Source: SZUA-36 sp963801195
GTDB taxonomy: Bacteria; Pseudomonadota; Gammaproteobacteria; Xanthomonadales; SZUA-36
NCBI GenBank assembly: GCA_963801195.1
Contig: CAWDDX010000007.1
Location: 992,001 to 1,056,000, forward strand
DNA length: 64,000 bases
Reading direction: 5' to 3'
Under the pieces are notes generated by a model that saw only the letters and a list, made by a program, of their open reading frames with translations, was not told the origin of the DNA and searched no databases. The position numbers were made by a program, and so were the translations under genes. Shown one piece after another: positions 17,960 through 27,414 of the stretch. How positions within the stretch are numbered: position 1 is the first letter of the stretch; each line of letters starts with the position of its first letter.

Positions 17960-18877
17960 GTGAAACATTTTAAGTTGGGTTTGGTTGCGATCACATTGTC
18001 ATTATTGCTCAGCGCCTGTGCTTCAGGCCCGGGCAAATCCGGCTGGTATGACCAGTGGGGTGCCTGTGCCGCCGCTGGCGCGGCCGTTGGTTTGGCCGGT
18101 GGTGCTACGGATGATTTTGATTCATCCATGTACGGTGCCGTTGGTGGTTTTCTCGTCGGTGGCGCAATCTGCGGGATGAGTGATACCGATGCCGACGGCG
18201 TGAAAAATTACAAGGACAAATGCCCCGGAACAGTTGCAGGCGGTATTGTTGATGAGCACGGTTGTGAGAAGGACAGCGATGGCGACGGCGTCGTCGACCG
18301 TCTGGATGACTGCCCGGGAACACCGCCAGGCGTCAAGGTCAATGAACACGGCTGTCCGCCTGACAGTGATGGCGATGGCGTTGACGATTACCGCGACAAA
18401 TGCCCGGGAACCCCAGCCGGTGCGAAAGTGGACGCCAACGGTTGTGAACTTGACGATGATGGTGACGGCGTTGTCAACAGCAAGGACAAGTGCCCGAATA
18501 CAGCGAAGGGAACTCCGGTCGATAACAGCGGTTGTGACCTCGCTCAGGAATACAAGCTCGATCACGTGAACTTCGCGTTCGATTCTGCGAAGCTGACGGC
18601 TGATTCTACAGCCAGCCTCGACGATGCGCTGCAGATATTGACGCGTCATTCTGACCTGAAAGTTGAGATTGCCGGTCACACCGACAACATCGGCACCGAA
18701 GCATACAATCTGGGTCTGTCAAAACGCCGCGCCCAGGCGGTTGCTGACTACCTGATTGCCCACGGCGCCAAGGCAGCCAACATCACGGTCAAAGGCTATG
18801 GTGAAAGCGACCCGGTAGCGACTAACGACACGGAATCTGGCCGTGCGGCCAACCGTCGGGTCGAGTTACGTCACTAG
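17960..18877 (+). CDS. OmpA-family lipoprotein with thrombospondin type 3 repeats
   Basis: 305 residues. Start is GTG at 17960, with AGGAGG 9 nt upstream; this gives the lipoprotein signal MKHFKLGLVAITLSLLLSAC (lipobox LSAC). Next come a glycine-zipper-like segment (about 32-70), then four Asp-rich Ca-binding TSP3 repeats of the DSDGDGV..D.CPGT..G..V..GC type (about 74-195), then an OmpA C-terminal peptidoglycan-binding domain (about 200-305) with AGHTDNIGTEAYNLGLSKRR. It should link the outer membrane to peptidoglycan. Abundant structural protein, consistent with strong -10 boxes and a strong terminator. Confidence 0.93.
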   Translation: MKHFKLGLVAITLSLLLSACASGPGKSGWYDQWGACAAAGAAVGLAGGATDDFDSSMYGAVGGFLVGGAICGMSDTDADGVKNYKDKCPGTVAGGIVDEHGCEKDSDGDGVVDRLDDCPGTPPGVKVNEHGCPPDSDGDGVDDYRDKCPGTPAGAKVDANGCELDDDGDGVVNSKDKCPNTAKGTPVDNSGCDLAQEYKLDHVNFAFDSAKLTADSTASLDDALQILTRHSDLKVEIAGHTDNIGTEAYNLGLSKRRAQAVADYLIAHGAKAANITVKGYGESDPVATNDTESGRAANRRVELRH

Positions 18878-18898
18878 ACTTTAAACGGCTAGACCTTG

Positions 18899-18930
18899 AA
18901 AACCCGGCGGTGATCACCGCCGGGTTTTTT
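18899..18930 (+). terminator. Rho-independent terminator of the OmpA-type gene
   Basis: Perfect 26-bp palindrome centred on GATC (AACCCGGCGGTGA and its complement) followed by TTTTTT, 24 nt after the stop codon. Confidence 0.95.
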
Positions 18931-19067
18931 ATTTCCGTGAACCGTTTTGTCTTGCGTGATTCGAGTGTTTGATATGTTGTCGATCATAAGTGTATGGCGT
19001 GAAAAGTCGATAAGCCGCCGGTAATGTGCAAGCATGGTTACCTTCCGCGGAACGGTGCTTATTCACA

Positions 19068-19329
19068 GCTAGCAGTCTGTCGGACTTGACCGATCGTAAC
19101 GAGGGCAAGGTGAATTGATGCGCAGCATCAAGAGAGGGTACCCTGGGGTAAAATCCGATTTGAGATAGATTTTTCGATCTTTTGAGGCGAATAGCACCGC
19201 TATTTAACGAAAAAGATCGGGAAATCTGGCCAAATTCGGGTTTTTCGCACGACCACATGGATGTGGGAGGTAGGGTAACGCATGGAGCAGTTGCCGAGTA
19301 GATCATGTTAAGTCCGACAGGCTGCTAGC
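19068..19329. repeat. Interspersed inverted-repeat element, family 1, copy 1 (MITE-like)
   Basis: 262 bp bounded by near-perfect 19-bp terminal inverted repeats: ctagcagtctgtcggactt at the left and the complement of ctagcagcctgtcggactt at the right (18 of 19). The interior is highly foldable: AATAGC-acc-GCTATT lies inside a longer imperfect stem (agattt..cgatctttt pairing with aaaagatcgggaaatct), and CCACAT-gg-ATGTGG follows. A second copy lies at 30506-30720. It has no transposase, so it is probably moved in trans or amplified passively. Frames through it are not credible genes. Confidence 0.85.
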
Positions 19330-19507
19330 CCAAATATTTCACCAAGGCGGACGAATAAATGACAAATGTCTTTTTAATTCATGGTGATACAGGTGATTTT
19401 AGCCTTTTTCCAAAATTACAGTTTGTCCTATCCGGTTTTGCAACGCATCTGACTTCTTTCGCCAGCTACACTGCAAATTCCGGATCCATGGTGAATTATC
19501 CGGGCTA
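19326..19507. repeat. Interspersed inverted-repeat element, family 2, copy A
   Basis: About 180 bp directly abutting family 1 copy 1. Ends are imperfect inverted repeats (gcccaaatatttcaccaagg against gcccggataattcaccatgg, 16 of 20). The left 125 bp closely match the element at 49355-49592, in inverted orientation relative to it, including ACAAATGTC..TTTTAATTCATGGTGATAC-like and TTTGTCCTATCCGGTTTTGC segments. The right end supplies the stop codon (TAG, 19505-19507) of the sulfotransferase gene. Confidence 0.75.
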
Positions 19508-20137
19508 ATCGTCGAAGGTATAACCGAACAACTCTATCTCCCTGGCCCAGTGGCGGGCGACCGTGTGCCTGCTTTCATGGTCGTAGTAATCCTGGTAGTG
19601 CCGGTGTTGTGTCGCGTTTTTACGTTGCAGTTCCTGACACGGTATGCCGATACGTGCGCAGACGGTTTGCCAGTCACTTTGCAGATTTTCCAGTTTGCCG
19701 ACAAAGTCCATCAACAGGTTTCCCTGACGGTCACAGAGCATATTTGTCTGGTAGGCGTCTTTGCGCGGAATCTGCATCTGGATGAACTGCCTGAAGCCAT
19801 CCAGCTTTTTCACGCGGGCATGGCGTCCGTGCGCCGGTCTTTCCAGTAAGAATTCGTACTCCGAAACCAGCCGGTCCCATGGGTTACGGACAAAAGCGAA
19901 CTTGAAATAACGGTTAAACCTGTCCTGCGGCATCCGTCTTTGCGCTGCGCGGATATCATCGTGTGCTCTGAATACATACTTGTGGTAGTCCCATTCCAGC
20001 CAGGCCCGGCTTTTCAGGTGCGCCAGCGCGCCCGCCGGCCGCGGCAGGCACAGGGGTAACAGGGCGGTTTTCATGCTGGTGCTTGCCACTTTGCGCATGC
20101 GTAGAAAAACGAATTGATGACTGTCGGAAATCAGCAT
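19505..20137 (-). CDS. Sulfotransferase family 2 protein
   Basis: 210 residues. It has the PAPS-binding signatures: a 5'-phosphosulfate loop in FLRMRKVASTSMK (about 11-23) and the 3'-phosphate motif FAFVRNPWDRLVSEYEF (about 80-96). The family transfers sulfate from PAPS to carbohydrates or other acceptors; the acceptor here is unknown. No signal peptide, no neighbouring polysaccharide genes, so possibly an isolated acquisition. Its stop codon lies in the terminal repeat of a short interspersed element, so the original C-terminus may have been changed. Confidence 0.85.
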   Translation of the reverse strand: MLISDSHQFVFLRMRKVASTSMKTALLPLCLPRPAGALAHLKSRAWLEWDYHKYVFRAHDDIRAAQRRMPQDRFNRYFKFAFVRNPWDRLVSEYEFLLERPAHGRHARVKKLDGFRQFIQMQIPRKDAYQTNMLCDRQGNLLMDFVGKLENLQSDWQTVCARIGIPCQELQRKNATQHRHYQDYYDHESRHTVARHWAREIELFGYTFDD

Positions 20138-20225
20138 GTTTTATGATCTGCAGAATGCACAACTTGTATTATGATGAGACACAGATGAAGACGTCAACGC
20201 AGGCCCCTGAAAAAGCGCATATCCT

Positions 20226-20600
20226 ATGAAAAACCTGTCAATCATGATTGCTGTTCTATCGTTGAGCGGGGCGGTTCAGGCCCAGCAGGAGGACATCGTC
20301 AGGGCCCACCAGGCCATCGAGCATGCCGGTGAATACGCCATGGTATGTGGTGTGATCGCCGGTGCGAGGTATTCCAAGGATTCGAAGGGCGCGCCGACTT
20401 ATCTGAATTTTGACAAACCCTTTCCCGATCATGCGTTCAGCGCGATCATATTTGGTAAAAACCGCAGGAATTTCAGTCTGGCCCCGGAAACCCTGGTCGG
20501 CTACAAGGCCTGTGTTTACGGCAAGGTCAGGGTCTACAAGGGCAAAGCCCAGATCGAACTGGTTAAAGCCGATCAGCTTTCGGTCAAACCACCGAAATAG
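20226..20600 (+). CDS. Secreted OB-fold-like small protein
   Basis: 124 residues with a signal peptide ending AVQA-QQ (cleavage near 20). The mature part (AMVCGVIAGARYSKDSKGAP, LNFDKPFPDHAFSAIIFG, YKACVYGKVRVYKGKAQIEL) follows the pattern of OB-fold nucleic-acid-binding-like domains, ending in the typical strand containing G-K-A-Q-I-E-L. Function unknown; periplasmic location inferred. A GC-rich hairpin at 20614-20637 after the gene lacks a T tract. Single gene between two minus-strand genes. Confidence 0.75.
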   Translation: MKNLSIMIAVLSLSGAVQAQQEDIVRAHQAIEHAGEYAMVCGVIAGARYSKDSKGAPTYLNFDKPFPDHAFSAIIFGKNRRNFSLAPETLVGYKACVYGKVRVYKGKAQIELVKADQLSVKPPK

Positions 20601-20815
20601 ACCTTGCGGCGGTTGGCCCGGCCGGGTCCCCGGGCCAGGTGAAGTCCGGTTCGGATGACTTTCACCCAGGTTGTGCAAAAATTGGAAAATTCATGGCAAA
20701 TCGAAGCCGGTGCCAGGAGCAAATTCCCCCGGCAACCAAAAAAATGAGTGGCCGGCGCGATACAGGTGGCTCCCGGCCTGACTTACGGGACCCGGTTTCC
20801 ACGGATGGGTCAATT

Positions 20816-22156
20816 TCAGCCGAGTTTGGATTTAAGTTTTGGATACCATATGGCCTGGGCGATACCACGCGCGGCCATGAAGATCAAAACTGCGGCCCAT
20901 AAACCCCGGAGCCCCCAGGCTGCCGACATTGGGTCCAGCACCAGCAAGTAGGTGACAAAAGCAATCGCCATGGTCAGCATCATGCCAGCGCCGGCGGTTG
21001 CTGCGATATAAACGCCGTCATACTGGTAACAGGCCACGGCGACTACGGGCAGGACAACGACCAGTGGCATCAGTGTCTCCACGGCCATGCGAACCGCGGT
21101 GATGTCCGTGAGCAACGCCGTCAGTCCGCTGCCTGCCAGCCAGAAACCGAGCGCGTAAATCAAGCTGGCCGCCAGTGCCCAAAGTCCGGTCAGCACGACC
21201 CAACGGTGAAACAGGCGGGCCTTGCCGTCACCCCAGGCGGAACCCGCGAGTGCCTCGGTGGCGTGGGCAAAGCCGTCGAGTCCCAGCGATATCAGCAGCA
21301 TGTATTGCATGACCACGTGGCTGGCAGCCATTTCCACCTCGCCCAACCCGCCGGCAACACGCATGACGAGTGACAGCGCCGTCATTAACAGTATGGTGCG
21401 GATGAAAATATAGCCGTTGATAGCAATCAGTTTCCTGAAACCGGACATCAGCCAGGTACGGGCATCCTGCAAACCGGCCAGAAGGGTAGGGAGACTAAAA
21501 ATTCTCACCAGTAACCACAGGCCGACCAGCGCGGCGAGCCACTGGGCGATCAGGGTTCCCCAGGCAACGCCGGCAACGCCCAGGCCGAACCCGACCACGA
21601 ATATCACGTTCAGTATGGCATTGGTGATGTTCAGCACCAACTGCTGCGCCAGCACCAGTCCAGTCCTTGCAAGGCCAAACAATACGCCGGAAACGGCATA
21701 AACGAGCAGGCTCGCCGGTGCCGCCCAAATCCTGATGTGGAAGTAATCCCCGGTCAGCAGGGTAACGGTCTCCGGCGGGGCGAGGGCCTTGATTGACATC
21801 AACAGGATGAAGTCCTGTAACAGGATCAGGACCGCGCCGAGCCCGAGCGCCAGGCTCGTGCTACGCCAGATACCCGACACCAGTTGCACGGCATCATCCC
21901 TGCCTTTGGCCTGGGCTATGATACCTGTGGTGCCCATCCTCAAAAATCCGAACGCCCAGAAAATGAAATTGAAAATCACGCTACCGAGACCGATCGCAGC
22001 CAGGTAAGCCGGATCCGCCAGGTGTCCGATAGCCCAGGTATCGACCAGGCCAACCAGCGGCGCGGAGGAGTTGGCCAGGATCGCGGGGAACGCAATTGCA
22101 ATAATCGTCCGGTGCGGGTGATTGGATTGTTCGGCTAGGGCATCGGCCTGCATCAT
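20816..22156 (-). CDS. MATE family efflux transporter (DinF/NorM-like)
   Basis: Integral membrane protein of about 446 residues with 12 hydrophobic segments. The first helix region IAFPAILANSSAPLVGLVDTWAIGHL and the matching second-half region are typical of the DinF branch. It exports cationic drugs or metabolites with Na+ or H+. Start is uncertain: ATG at 22156 (MMQADALAEQ) gives the usual short cytosolic N-terminus, while a GTG at 22204 would add 16 residues; neither has a clear SD. No local regulator is seen. Confidence 0.9.
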   Translation of the reverse strand: MMQADALAEQSNHPHRTIIAIAFPAILANSSAPLVGLVDTWAIGHLADPAYLAAIGLGSVIFNFIFWAFGFLRMGTTGIIAQAKGRDDAVQLVSGIWRSTSLALGLGAVLILLQDFILLMSIKALAPPETVTLLTGDYFHIRIWAAPASLLVYAVSGVLFGLARTGLVLAQQLVLNITNAILNVIFVVGFGLGVAGVAWGTLIAQWLAALVGLWLLVRIFSLPTLLAGLQDARTWLMSGFRKLIAINGYIFIRTILLMTALSLVMRVAGGLGEVEMAASHVVMQYMLLISLGLDGFAHATEALAGSAWGDGKARLFHRWVVLTGLWALAASLIYALGFWLAGSGLTALLTDITAVRMAVETLMPLVVVLPVVAVACYQYDGVYIAATAGAGMMLTMAIAFVTYLLVLDPMSAAWGLRGLWAAVLIFMAARGIAQAIWYPKLKSKLG

Positions 22157-22291
22157 CCGGGCTCGTGTTGGGGCGCAGCGGCTATAATAACGATGAAAAA
22201 GCACCGAAGTGTATTTTTATGGAAATAAAATCACGGCTTTGCCGGTCTGTCATTGTGTAACCCCAAAATCAGGAAACCGAGTACCGAATTT

Positions 22292-23257
22292 ATGTTGATT
22301 AAACGACCCAGTAATATTTTGCCTTCCGAGATCACCGATGAATCGGTCTACCTCAAGCGCAGGGAATTCATGAAGACGGCCGGCTTGGCCATGGCGGGTG
22401 CGCTGGCCCTTCAACCGGTACTGGCGACCGCTTCTGATCAGGGTCCCAGCGGTCGCGAATTGCCCGGCGTGAAAAAGAGTCCGTACAGCACGAACGAGGC
22501 GGTCAACTCGTGGACGGACATCACCACCTATAACAACTATTACGAGTTTGGCACTGGTAAGGAGGACCCCTCGCGAAATGCCGTTGATTTCAAGCCCCGT
22601 CCTTGGAGTATCGAAGTCAATGGGGAATGTGACAAACCAGGGCAGTACGATTACGAGGACATCATGGCGGCGCATACGCTGGAAGAGCGGATTTACCGCT
22701 TACGCTGCGTGGAAGCCTGGTCCATGGTGATTCCCTGGGTGGGTATTCCAATGGCCAGCCTGCTGAAACGGTTTGAACCCAATTCCAATGCGAAATATGT
22801 GCGCTTCACCACACTCTATGACCCGTCGCGCATGCCCGGCCAGCGGCGACGCACACTTGACTGGCCCTACGTGGAAGGCCTGACCATGGAGGAAGCCATG
22901 CACCCGCTCACCCTGATGACCGTGGGTTTGTATGGCCGCGAGTTACCCAACCAGAACGGCGCGCCCATGCGTTTGATCGTTCCGTGGAAATACGGCTTTA
23001 AAGGTATCAAGGCGATCGTCGAAATCAGTTTTACAAGCAAGCGCCCGCGCGGTAGCTGGGAAAAGGCAATACCGAGTGAATATGGCTTTTACGCCAATGT
23101 GAATCCAGAGGTTTCCCATCCCCGTTGGAGCCAGGCCATGGAAAGACCGATCGGCGCCGGTTTGTTCGCATCCAAAAAACCGACCCTGATGTTCAACGGC
23201 TATGCCGACCAGGTTGCCTCGCTGTACACCGGGCTTGATCTGCGTAAGAATTTCTAG
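22292..23257 (+). CDS. msrP: Protein-methionine-sulfoxide reductase, molybdopterin subunit MsrP
   Basis: 321 residues. A Tat signal (KRREFMKTAGLAMAGALAL) is followed by the sulfite-oxidase-type molybdopterin fold; the Mo ligand Cys is in RLRCVEAWSMVIPWVGIP (about 144). MsrP repairs oxidised methionines of periplasmic proteins, taking electrons from MsrQ. ATG at 22292 gives the family N-terminus MLIKRPSNILPSEIT; a longer frame adds unlike residues. It forms an operon with msrQ 19 nt downstream, the usual pair. Confidence 0.96.
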   Translation: MLIKRPSNILPSEITDESVYLKRREFMKTAGLAMAGALALQPVLATASDQGPSGRELPGVKKSPYSTNEAVNSWTDITTYNNYYEFGTGKEDPSRNAVDFKPRPWSIEVNGECDKPGQYDYEDIMAAHTLEERIYRLRCVEAWSMVIPWVGIPMASLLKRFEPNSNAKYVRFTTLYDPSRMPGQRRRTLDWPYVEGLTMEEAMHPLTLMTVGLYGRELPNQNGAPMRLIVPWKYGFKGIKAIVEISFTSKRPRGSWEKAIPSEYGFYANVNPEVSHPRWSQAMERPIGAGLFASKKPTLMFNGYADQVASLYTGLDLRKNF

Positions 23258-23276
23258 CTGCTAAATCAACCTGTTG

Positions 23277-23912
23277 ATGAAACCCGGTTCGAAATCATTC
23301 TACCGGCTGACCAAGCCGATGGTGTTTCTCACCTGCCTGCTACCCTTTGCTTTCCTGCTGGCGGGGGCGTTTGGTTTGGCAGGGGCAGGCATGGGCTTGG
23401 GCGCCAACCCCGTCGAGGAACTTTTACATGAACTCGGACGCTGGGGTCTGAAATTTCTTCTGCTGACCCTGAGCATCACACCGCTGCGACGGTGGACTGG
23501 CTGGAACTGGTTGATCGGATACCGGCGTATGCTTGGTTTGTTCGCGTTCTTCTATGTCGTTTTACATTTTTTGGTTTATGCCGTTCTGGACCAGGGCATG
23601 GATATCCGCGCCATCGGTGAGGATATTATCAAGCGGCCTTATATCACGCTCGGTATGGCGGGCCTGTTAATGCTGATTCCGCTGGCTGTCACATCGACCA
23701 GGGGCATGATGCGGCGGCTTGGCAAACGATGGCAGAAATTACATCGCCTGGTCTATGTCATTGCAATCGTCGGTGTATGGCACTTTTACTGGCAGGTCAA
23801 GCTGGATACGTTCGATCCCACCGTGTATATGCTGGTGCTGGCTGTATTGCTGGGTGAACGTGTGTACCACGCGCAAATGACCCGGTATCGGCGGCGGATG
23901 CAAAGCGCTTAA
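23277..23912 (+). CDS. msrQ: Heme-binding membrane subunit MsrQ
   Basis: 211-residue integral membrane protein with about six helices and the conserved His in VLHFLVYAVLD (about 95), KLHRLVYV (about 160) and VWHFYWQVK (about 173) that bind heme b. It passes electrons from the quinone pool or cytosolic flavin to MsrP. ATG at 23277 is preferred over the preceding TTG at 23274. Directly follows msrP. Confidence 0.95.
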   Translation: MKPGSKSFYRLTKPMVFLTCLLPFAFLLAGAFGLAGAGMGLGANPVEELLHELGRWGLKFLLLTLSITPLRRWTGWNWLIGYRRMLGLFAFFYVVLHFLVYAVLDQGMDIRAIGEDIIKRPYITLGMAGLLMLIPLAVTSTRGMMRRLGKRWQKLHRLVYVIAIVGVWHFYWQVKLDTFDPTVYMLVLAVLLGERVYHAQMTRYRRRMQSA

Positions 23913-24104
23913 TATTTTGTAAACTCCCCGCGCCGCCGGTGTTAAAATTCCAACGGGTAACGCAACAGACGGAAGACGCTGAATGGTGGTTCCGGGCGTG
24001 TTCCGGAACGCGTATCCGGGCTGTTCCCGGTGCTTTCATCTTCCTGCGTTTTGCCGGTCTGAGCGTCACCAGCCACGGAATTGGTTTCACTGTCAGAGGT
24101 TGTC

Positions 24105-25931
24105 ATGCAAATCTTCAAACGCGTCATGAAATGGGTCGGTCTGACGCTGGCCTTGCTTTTGGTACTGGGTGGTGCGTTCATCGCGCACAGCTGGTATTTC
24201 AAACCGGTCAACATCAATATTTTCTTTGCCCGGGCATTTTTACAGACCGCGCTTGAAAGTCCGGAAATGCTCAGTTCCATCCACGTGTTGGAACAATTTG
24301 GCATCAAGGGTCACAACGCGAAACTCGATGATGAAAGCAAGGAAGCGGGCGACCGCCTGTTCGAACATCTGAAAAACAGCAGGCAAGTCCTGCTCACCTA
24401 CGACGGTGAGGACCTCAACGAAAAAGACCGCATGTCCAAGCGCATTGCGCTGGACCTGATGGACACACTGCTCGAACTGGAGAAATACCGTTACCACAAT
24501 TATCCCGTCAACCAGTTATTCGGGGTGCAAAATGGATTTCCGTCATTTATGCAGTCCACCCACCAGGTACACAGCGTCCGGGACGCCGAGGATTATGTCG
24601 CACGTCTGTCACAGGTCGGCCGCAAATTTGACCAGGTGCTGGATGGTCTGCGCCACCGTGAGGAACTGGGTATTCTGCCGCCGCAATTCGTGGTCACGGA
24701 GGTCTTGGAGGAAATGCGGAATTTCGTAGCGACACCGGCCGAGGAAGGCATCCTGATGGTATCGTTGACCGACAAGATGAAGGCGGCGGGTTTGCCGGCT
24801 GCAGATCAGCAAAGAATCGCCCTGGATGCGCGGGCGCAAATTGAAGATACGGTCTATCCGGCCTATGGACGTCTGATCAGCTATTTCGAAGTTCTTGATG
24901 ACAAGGTCAGTGAAAATAACGGCGTTTGGGCCTTACCCGACGGTGATAATTTCTACCGGCTTGCCGTACGCCTGTTTACCACGACTGACTACACGCCCGA
25001 GTTCCTGCATGATTTCGGTTTGTCGGAAGTCGACCGGATTCAGTCGGAAATACTCAGTATCCTGGTAAACGAAGGCTGGGATGTATCAAAAGGGTTTTAT
25101 GCAGCCATTTCAGAAATGGCCGAAAACCCGAGGTTTTACTACTCCGACAGCAACGAGGGCCGGGACCAGATATTGGCGGATTACCAGTCCATTCTCGATG
25201 AAATTTCCGCAGGGCTTGACCCCTATTTTGACGTCAAGCCCGAGGCCAGCCTTGTGGTTCAACGAATTCCGGAATTCAAAGAGAAAACAGCGCCGGGCGC
25301 CTATTATGAACAACCGGCAATGGACGGTTCACGACCCGGAACCTTTTTTGCCAATCTGTATGACATCAAGGCGACACCACGCTACAGCATGCGGACGCTG
25401 GCGTATCATGAAGGCATTCCGGGCCATCATTTTCAGTTGGCGATTCAGCAACAACAAGGTGATCTCCCCTTTTTCCGGCGGATCATTCCCTCGGTCGCCT
25501 ATTCGGAAGGCTGGGCGCTGTACGCGGAACGCCTCGCCTGGGAACTGGGGTTTGAGGATGACCCGTATGACAATATCGGACGTTTGCAGGCGGAATTATT
25601 CCGCGCAGTAAGACTGGTGGTCGATACCGGGATTCATTACAAACGCTGGAGCCGCGAGCAGGCCATCGACTATATGATCAGTAATACCGGTATGGCTCAA
25701 AGTGACGTGGTTGCCGAAATAGAGCGCTATTTCGTGATGCCCGGACAGGCGCTGGCTTATAAGGTAGGTATGACAAAGATACTCGAATTACGTGATCTGG
25801 CGCGTGCCGAACTGGGAGACAGGTTTGACATCCGTCAATTTCACAATGTCGTACTGACCAGTGGTTCGGTACCATTGGATATTCTTGAGGATATTGTCAG
25901 GCAGTATATTGCTGATGTAAAAACAGATTAG
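24105..25931 (+). CDS. DUF885 family putative zinc peptidase, membrane-anchored
   Basis: 608 residues. An N-terminal hydrophobic anchor (VGLTLALLLVLGGAFIAHSW, about 10-29) leads to a helical DUF885 domain. The motif YHEGIPGHHFQL (about 437-448) is an HExxxHH-type metal site and EGWALYAERLAWELG (about 475) supplies the conserved Glu. The family is thought to contain metallopeptidases, but activity is rarely shown. ATG at 24105 with AGAGG 5 nt upstream. A second, diverged member lies at 51323-53143. Confidence 0.88.
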   Translation: MQIFKRVMKWVGLTLALLLVLGGAFIAHSWYFKPVNINIFFARAFLQTALESPEMLSSIHVLEQFGIKGHNAKLDDESKEAGDRLFEHLKNSRQVLLTYDGEDLNEKDRMSKRIALDLMDTLLELEKYRYHNYPVNQLFGVQNGFPSFMQSTHQVHSVRDAEDYVARLSQVGRKFDQVLDGLRHREELGILPPQFVVTEVLEEMRNFVATPAEEGILMVSLTDKMKAAGLPAADQQRIALDARAQIEDTVYPAYGRLISYFEVLDDKVSENNGVWALPDGDNFYRLAVRLFTTTDYTPEFLHDFGLSEVDRIQSEILSILVNEGWDVSKGFYAAISEMAENPRFYYSDSNEGRDQILADYQSILDEISAGLDPYFDVKPEASLVVQRIPEFKEKTAPGAYYEQPAMDGSRPGTFFANLYDIKATPRYSMRTLAYHEGIPGHHFQLAIQQQQGDLPFFRRIIPSVAYSEGWALYAERLAWELGFEDDPYDNIGRLQAELFRAVRLVVDTGIHYKRWSREQAIDYMISNTGMAQSDVVAEIERYFVMPGQALAYKVGMTKILELRDLARAELGDRFDIRQFHNVVLTSGSVPLDILEDIVRQYIADVKTD

Positions 25932-26077
25932 GGGCGATCATCCCACCGCCACCGCGAGAATGATCGCAGACCGCTGGATCGGGTCTGCGCCGCTGGCCGT
26001 AGCAGGCAGGCTGGCCACGGCGCGCATATGGTGGGCGCCCCGTACTTGTTGTGTGCGGGGGGGTTACAGTTCCCGGG

Positions 26078-26824
26078 TTATTCCAGCCACGGGTCTATCA
26101 TCAGCATATCGACCACGTCGCCGTTTCGCGCATCAAGGATGACGGTGAACTGCCCGTCATTGAGCAGCGCGGGAACAAATCTCAGCTGATTGATATCACC
26201 GCCATGGTGCTCGACCAGTGTGTCGATCGCACCGGTTGACGCCGGACGTTGGCCACTTAAATCTTCCAGGGGCCTGGACTTCTGTAAAACCAGCTGTTTT
26301 CGCGTGTTGTACAGGCTCCAGTACTCGGGTCGGAACTGTAAATCGGGTTTGCCTTCGAACATGATCTCGCGTAATAACTTTTGATACGAGGCGGGGTCTG
26401 CCGGCATATTTGCAAACAGCAGGATTGGTTCGGCAAAGGGTTTGTCCAGGAATTTCGGGTCGGTGATCCAGGCAAAGTCCACATCACGCGCGGACAGGAC
26501 TTCGAATCGGTCAACGGTGTACACCATGAAATAGGGCCTGTTCTGATACAGTGACAGCGCGCCCCATGCGAAGGCCGCGAGCTGGATAATGACTATGACA
26601 ACCAGGTCAAGTAACAGACCGCGTTTCCCCTTTGAGTAAAAAAGCCATGTCATGGCCGGTCCGATTAGCCCGGCGGTAAGTATCAGCGCCAGTGCAAACT
26701 TACCGCTCTGTTCAAATTGCCGAAAAGGGTAGGGATACCATGCGATGAAAACAAAGCCAGCGAGCACTGCAAGTACCAACAGACTCGGCAGGAGATGGGT
26801 TAATGCTGCGCGTGACCTGGTCAT
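26078..26824 (-). CDS. TfpX/TfpZ-type pilin accessory membrane protein
   Basis: 248 residues, with three N-terminal hydrophobic segments (about 8-28, 42-60, 70-92) and a globular part beginning RPYFMVYTVDRFEV (about 96), the signature of TfpX/TfpZ proteins. In Pseudomonas these help assemble particular pilins and are normally encoded next to the pilin gene. Here no pilin is adjacent; the nearest is at 6588. A 59-residue membrane protein lies 12 nt upstream and may be co-expressed. Confidence 0.75.
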   Translation of the reverse strand: MTRSRAALTHLLPSLLVLAVLAGFVFIAWYPYPFRQFEQSGKFALALILTAGLIGPAMTWLFYSKGKRGLLLDLVVIVIIQLAAFAWGALSLYQNRPYFMVYTVDRFEVLSARDVDFAWITDPKFLDKPFAEPILLFANMPADPASYQKLLREIMFEGKPDLQFRPEYWSLYNTRKQLVLQKSRPLEDLSGQRPASTGAIDTLVEHHGGDINQLRFVPALLNDGQFTVILDARNGDVVDMLMIDPWLE

Positions 26825-26836
26825 TGCTGTGAAATG

Positions 26837-27016
26837 TCAGGCGGACGCCCGGTCCCTTTCCGCGACCGTCATTGTGACTGCGGCAACGGGCTTTTTACCG
26901 TGGTCCTCTTGTGACTCGGAATGCCGGTGGACAAACGCCAGTGCGAAACCGGTCGCGATAAGAATCAGTGCGATCAAAATGGCAATAAAATTGTTGGATT
27001 TAAAACGGGATTCCAT
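26837..27016 (-). CDS. Small single-pass membrane protein
   Basis: 59 codons, ATG 27016 to TGA 26837, directly upstream (12 nt) of the TfpX/TfpZ-like gene. The sequence starts MESRFKSNNF, has one hydrophobic helix (FIAILIALILIATGFALAFV, residues 10-29), then a charged tail rich in His, Lys and Glu. Hydrophobicity, positive-inside bias and tight spacing support a real gene. No family recognised, SD weak. Confidence 0.55.
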   Translation of the reverse strand: MESRFKSNNFIAILIALILIATGFALAFVHRHSESQEDHGKKPVAAVTMTVAERDRASA

Positions 27017-27090
27017 AAAGCTTCAACGACCGGAGACAGTGCAGTAGTATAACAGTGCATTATCGGGAATTCCGAGGACTCTTTAAGCGG

Positions 27091-27405
27091 GGATCCGGTA
27101 CTGTTGTCCCGCTTAAAATCAGTGGAAGGAGCCTTGGTGGGTATCCACAACCAGGACACGCCGTAAACCCGTCCTGGAGGCTCGGGCTCGACCTCCTGTC
27201 TCGCACGGTCCTGGTAGTGGATACCCGCCCCGGCTCTGACACAGAGTTGCCATCGACTGATAGAAACCATTGTGTCGACAGCACGCACCTGGCGGTCCTG
27301 GCAAATGGTGAATTGAAGTCCGGACGAAACAAATGTTGCGCAATCCCGCGATTGACCTTTGATTCAGCACCTGGCATCTGGAATAAGTGGGACAGCAGTG
27401 GGGAT
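27091..27405. repeat. Decayed inverted-repeat element with nested hairpin
   Basis: Ends share ggatcc followed by CTG[T/C]TGTCCC[G/A]CTTA in opposite orientation (27091-27116 and complement of 27382-27405). The left end also forms a perfect 10-bp stem TTTAAGCGGG/CCCGCTTAAA (27082-27117). Inside, GTGGGTATCCACAACCAGGA-type arms at 27137-27157 and 27208-27228 pair at 19 of 21 positions. Both strands are open for over 100 codons, but no recognisable protein is encoded. Confidence 0.55.
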
Positions 27406-27414
27406 CCGGTTAAT

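Noticed and set aside
18929..19306. Minus-strand ORF of 125 codons, related to one at 30495-30698
   Set aside because: The similarity comes from the family 1 repeat element itself; the frame crosses terminal repeats and differs in length between copies.
25935..25972. Terminator after the first DUF885 gene
   Set aside because: GCGATCAT/ATGATCGC arms exist but the loop is over 15 nt and no T tract follows.
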